7,751 nt of DNA, from contig JAITEO010000103.1 of assembly GCA_031281985.1 (NCBI GenBank), positions 1-7,751 of the forward strand, written 5' to 3'. The stretch's first letter is position 1. The number at the start of each line of letters is the position of its first letter. Both the position numbers and the translations under genes were made by a program. Below, one piece after another: positions 5,613 to 7,751 of the stretch. The notes below the pieces were generated by a model, which saw only the letters and a list, made by a program, of their open reading frames with translations, ran no database searches and was not told the origin of the DNA. Source of the stretch: Zoogloeaceae bacterium. Its GTDB lineage: Bacteria; Pseudomonadota; Gammaproteobacteria; Burkholderiales; Rhodocyclaceae.

Positions 5613-7584
5613 TCCGCGCGCCTTGCTTGTGGGCCGCGAGGTGGCGGTTTTCGATGGCGCTTATCTGGAGCGCAACGACGCGCCTGTTCATGCTGTCGAA
5701 GAATGGCTGCGCGAATGGGTGGCGCGTTTGCCCGCTTTCCGCTTGACCCGGCGCTTCCCACAAAAAATCAACGCGCTCGAGGAACGAATGGCGGCCTGTG
5801 ACGATGAAGCGTTGCGACGCGAAATGTGGGAAGTTTCCGCGCGCCTGCGGCGCAATGGACTGCAAGAAACGTTGATCGTCCGCGCGTTTGCCGTTGTGCG
5901 GGAAGCAGCGAAGCGCACGCTGAACATGCGGCATTACGATGTGCAACTGCTGGCCGGATACGCCCTGTTGCGTGGAGAGGTTGCCGAAATGGCGACCGGC
6001 GAGGGCAAGACGCTGGCGGCAACCCTGAGTGTCTGTACGGCCGCGGCGGCAGGCGCGGCCGTGCATGTGGTCACGGTCAATGATTATCTGGCCGAGCGTG
6101 ACGCCAAAGGCAATCTGCCGCTGTATGCGTTTTTTGGCTTGAGCGTAGGAGTTGTCAAACAGGGGATGTCCATCGAGGAGCGGCGCGCGCAATATGCCTG
6201 CAATGTGGTGTATGTCTCCAACAAGGAATTGACCTTCGATTACCTGAAAGACCGCATTGCGCTGGGCAGCGTTTCCGCCGCGCAACTCAGGCTGCGCCGT
6301 TTGCAGGGCGCGCGTCCCGCGCCGACCGCCTTGCTGCGCGGCCTGCATGTGGCGATTGTCGACGAAGCGGACAGTGTCCTGATCGACGAGGCGAGAACAC
6401 CCCTGATCATTTCCGAAACCCTGCCCAACGATCTGGAAGACGCGATTTATCATCAGGCTATCCAGTTGGCCAAACGATTGGAAAAAGGAACGGACTTCCA
6501 GGTGCGCGACCGTGATGTCTGGCTCACGCCCGACGGAGAAGCCCAAACAGCCCTGTATGCCGGGGAATGGGAAGGCGTTTGGAAATCCGTGTCCTGGCAA
6601 AAGGAGTTGACGACCCAGGCACTCACGGCGCTCCATCTTTTTCAGTGCGACCAGCATTACATCCTCGTGGAAGGCAAGGTGCAGATCGTGGATGAATCCA
6701 CGGGGCGGGTAATGCCGGATCGAACCTGGGAACATGGTCTGCACCAGATGATCGAGGCCAAGGAAAATTGCGCCATTACCGGACAACGGCGAACCCTGTC
6801 GCAGATTACCTATCAGCGTTTTTTTGGGCGCTATCTGCTGTTGGCGGGAATGACGGGAACGGCGAAGGAAGTCGCTTCCGAGTTGAAGCGGGTCTATGAC
6901 CTTTCCGTGACGCCTGTTCCAACGCACAGGCCATCCCGGCGGCAACGCCTGCCGGATCGTCTGTTCAGGACATCGGAAGAACGCTGGCAAGCCGTTGCCG
7001 CGCGGGCGCGGGAAATTGCGGACAAGGGACGTTCCGTCCTGGTGGGCACCCGTTCCGTCGCGGCATCGGAGCATTTGAGCCATCTGCTCGACGAACAGGG
7101 CGTAGCGCATACCGTTCTCAACGCGCGCCAGGACGAAGGCGAAGCGGAAGCGGTTGCCCAGGCGGGACAGGCCGGACAAATCACGGTGGCAACCAACATG
7201 GCGGGACGCGGTACGGACATCAAACTGGCGGCAGAAGTCGAATGGCAGGGCGGGCTGCACGTCATCCTGACCGAATTCCATGAAACCGCCCGGATAGACC
7301 GGCAACTGTTCGGACGCGCCGCGCGTCAGGGAAATCCCGGTACGGTGGAAGCCATGGTCAGCCTCGAAGATGAATTGTTCCAGCGTTTCGTCCCTTGGCT
7401 GGCCGGAAAGGGAAGTGAACACTGGCTGCGCTCGGCTGCCGGCAACGGACGTCTGTTCCGCTGGCTGGTCGCCTTTGCCCAGCTCCGCGCGGAAACCAAC
7501 AACCGCCGCATCCGGCTCGATATCCTCAACCGGGACAGAAAATGGCTACAGGCGCTTGGTTTTGTGGAAAACCACCGGAAGTGA
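5605..7584 (+). CDS. Shortened SecA-like ATPase (accessory SecA homologue)
   Basis: A SecA-family DEAD-type motor of 659 residues, against roughly 800-900 for housekeeping SecA. Residues about 1-45 have no clear SecA counterpart. The first nucleotide-binding domain follows: AFAVVREAAKR (94-104), MRHYDVQLLAG (108-118), Walker A MATGEGKT (129-136), HVVTVNDYLAERDA (154-167), and Walker B VDEADSVLIDEARTPLIIS (252-270). A shortened preprotein-crosslinking region (about 271-370) precedes DESTGR (363-368) and HGLHQMIEAKE (377-387). The second nucleotide-binding domain has LAGMTGTA (413-420), NMAGRGTDIKL (531-541) and QLFGRAARQGNPG (567-579), with R571 and R574 at the expected arginine-finger positions. 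Similarity ends with the first part of the long scaffold helix (about 620-652). The two-helix finger, wing domain and zinc-binding tail are missing. ATP hydrolysis looks intact. Translation is probably coupled to the M50-fusion gene by the 8-bp overlap. It probably drives a dedicated substrate rather than general Sec export. I give no gene symbol because this is a divergent paralogue, not the housekeeping secA. Confidence 0.92.
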   Translation: MFDPRALLVGREVAVFDGAYLERNDAPVHAVEEWLREWVARLPAFRLTRRFPQKINALEERMAACDDEALRREMWEVSARLRRNGLQETLIVRAFAVVREAAKRTLNMRHYDVQLLAGYALLRGEVAEMATGEGKTLAATLSVCTAAAAGAAVHVVTVNDYLAERDAKGNLPLYAFFGLSVGVVKQGMSIEERRAQYACNVVYVSNKELTFDYLKDRIALGSVSAAQLRLRRLQGARPAPTALLRGLHVAIVDEADSVLIDEARTPLIISETLPNDLEDAIYHQAIQLAKRLEKGTDFQVRDRDVWLTPDGEAQTALYAGEWEGVWKSVSWQKELTTQALTALHLFQCDQHYILVEGKVQIVDESTGRVMPDRTWEHGLHQMIEAKENCAITGQRRTLSQITYQRFFGRYLLLAGMTGTAKEVASELKRVYDLSVTPVPTHRPSRRQRLPDRLFRTSEERWQAVAARAREIADKGRSVLVGTRSVAASEHLSHLLDEQGVAHTVLNARQDEGEAEAVAQAGQAGQITVATNMAGRGTDIKLAAEVEWQGGLHVILTEFHETARIDRQLFGRAARQGNPGTVEAMVSLEDELFQRFVPWLAGKGSEHWLRSAAGNGRLFRWLVAFAQLRAETNNRRIRLDILNRDRKWLQALGFVENHRK

Positions 7585-7751
7585 TTCCAGTGCCGAAATT
7601 GGTTCCGGTTCCGGCTTCGGCCCATTCATCGTAGAACCTGTTCATGATCTCTGGTTTTCCGGGCACGCCCTCTGCGTCGTCATTGCGATGCCTTTACCCG
7701 TGCAATCCAAAGTTTCATCCCCGCGTCTCCTCGGAGGCGTCATCCGTATCC
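7585..7751 (+). other. Non-coding right edge of the window
   Basis: I see no gene with support on either strand. Just after the SecA-like stop, ACCGGAA (7574-7580) can pair with TTCCGGT (7603-7609), and GCCGAA (7592-7597) with TTCGGC (7616-7621). These are overlapping alternatives and neither is followed by a T run, so they are only weak terminator candidates. On the minus strand a short open frame of about 35 codons runs in from the window edge and stops near 7650; it resembles no protein I know. Confidence 0.5.
7676..7707. repeat. Possible dispersed-repeat fragment (CGTCGTCATTGCGA...GCAATCC)
   Basis: CGTCATTGCGA near 7677-7688 and GCAATCC at 7702-7708 flank a short variable middle, with ATTGC (7682-7686) and GCAAT (7702-7706) as 5-bp inverted arms. 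From memory, this arrangement resembles a common intergenic repeat in proteobacterial genomes (TGGATTGC...TCGCAATGACG on the opposite strand). Only one copy is in the window, so repetition cannot be confirmed here. Confidence 0.3.

Noticed and set aside
5377..7422. A 681-codon minus-strand open frame antisense to the SecA-like gene
   Set aside because: It lies opposite a gene with unmistakable SecA motifs. Its translation is rich in Arg, His, Gln and Pro with no recognisable domain, as expected for the mirror frame of a GC-rich gene.
7723..7740. Hairpin GCGTCTCC / GGAGGCGT near the right edge as a terminator
   Set aside because: Needs two G-T wobbles, has only a two-base loop, and no T run follows before the window ends.
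1..7751. CRISPR arrays, tRNA or rRNA genes, insertion sequences
   Set aside because: No regularly spaced repeats, no cloverleaf or rRNA-like sequence, and no transposase or terminal inverted repeats were seen; almost all of the window is occupied by four clear coding genes.

Overview
The window holds one compact locus of four large plus-strand genes that together look like an envelope-spanning export machine. There is also a 199-bp structured gap in the middle and about 170 bp of non-coding sequence at the right edge. The DNA is GC-rich, with strong G/C third-position bias that produces many long antisense shadow ORFs. An outer-membrane TolC-family protein makes this a Gram-negative bacterium. 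Protein style suggests a proteobacterium, perhaps beta- or gammaproteobacterial, but that is an impression only.

Layout: (1) 21-1400, a TolC-type outer-membrane channel with a signal peptide. (2) 1397-3262, a 621-residue membrane-fusion (HlyD/AcrA-type) adaptor with about 325 cytoplasmic residues of two predicted GAF domains in front of a single membrane anchor; its start overlaps the TolC stop (ATGA). (3) 3263-3461, a gap with several perfect short inverted repeats. (4) 3462-5612, a 716-residue fusion of an N-terminal PqqD-like domain, a polytopic M50 (site-2-protease type) zinc-protease core with its motifs intact (HELGH and NGNPLLRYDG), and a C-terminal HlyD-like periplasmic adaptor. (5) 5605-7584, a 659-residue SecA-like ATPase overlapping the previous gene by 8 bp. 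It keeps Walker A, DEAD and helicase-type C-terminal motifs but ends where the helical scaffold begins, so it lacks the rest of the scaffold with its two-helix finger, the wing domain and the zinc tail. (6) 7585-7751, non-coding as far as I can see, with a sequence resembling a dispersed genomic repeat.

My reading, which is inference: the genes encode a TolC-dependent export apparatus in which no ABC or RND inner-membrane pump is visible. The energy source would be the SecA-like motor, the inner-membrane unit the PqqD-M50-HlyD fusion, and the periplasmic bridge one or both adaptors. The PqqD-like domain could recognise a substrate leader, the M50 site could cleave it or a regulator, and the GAF domains could gate assembly from the cytoplasm. 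No substrate gene is visible here. I do not recognise an established name for this combination, and it is the part of the window most worth following up.
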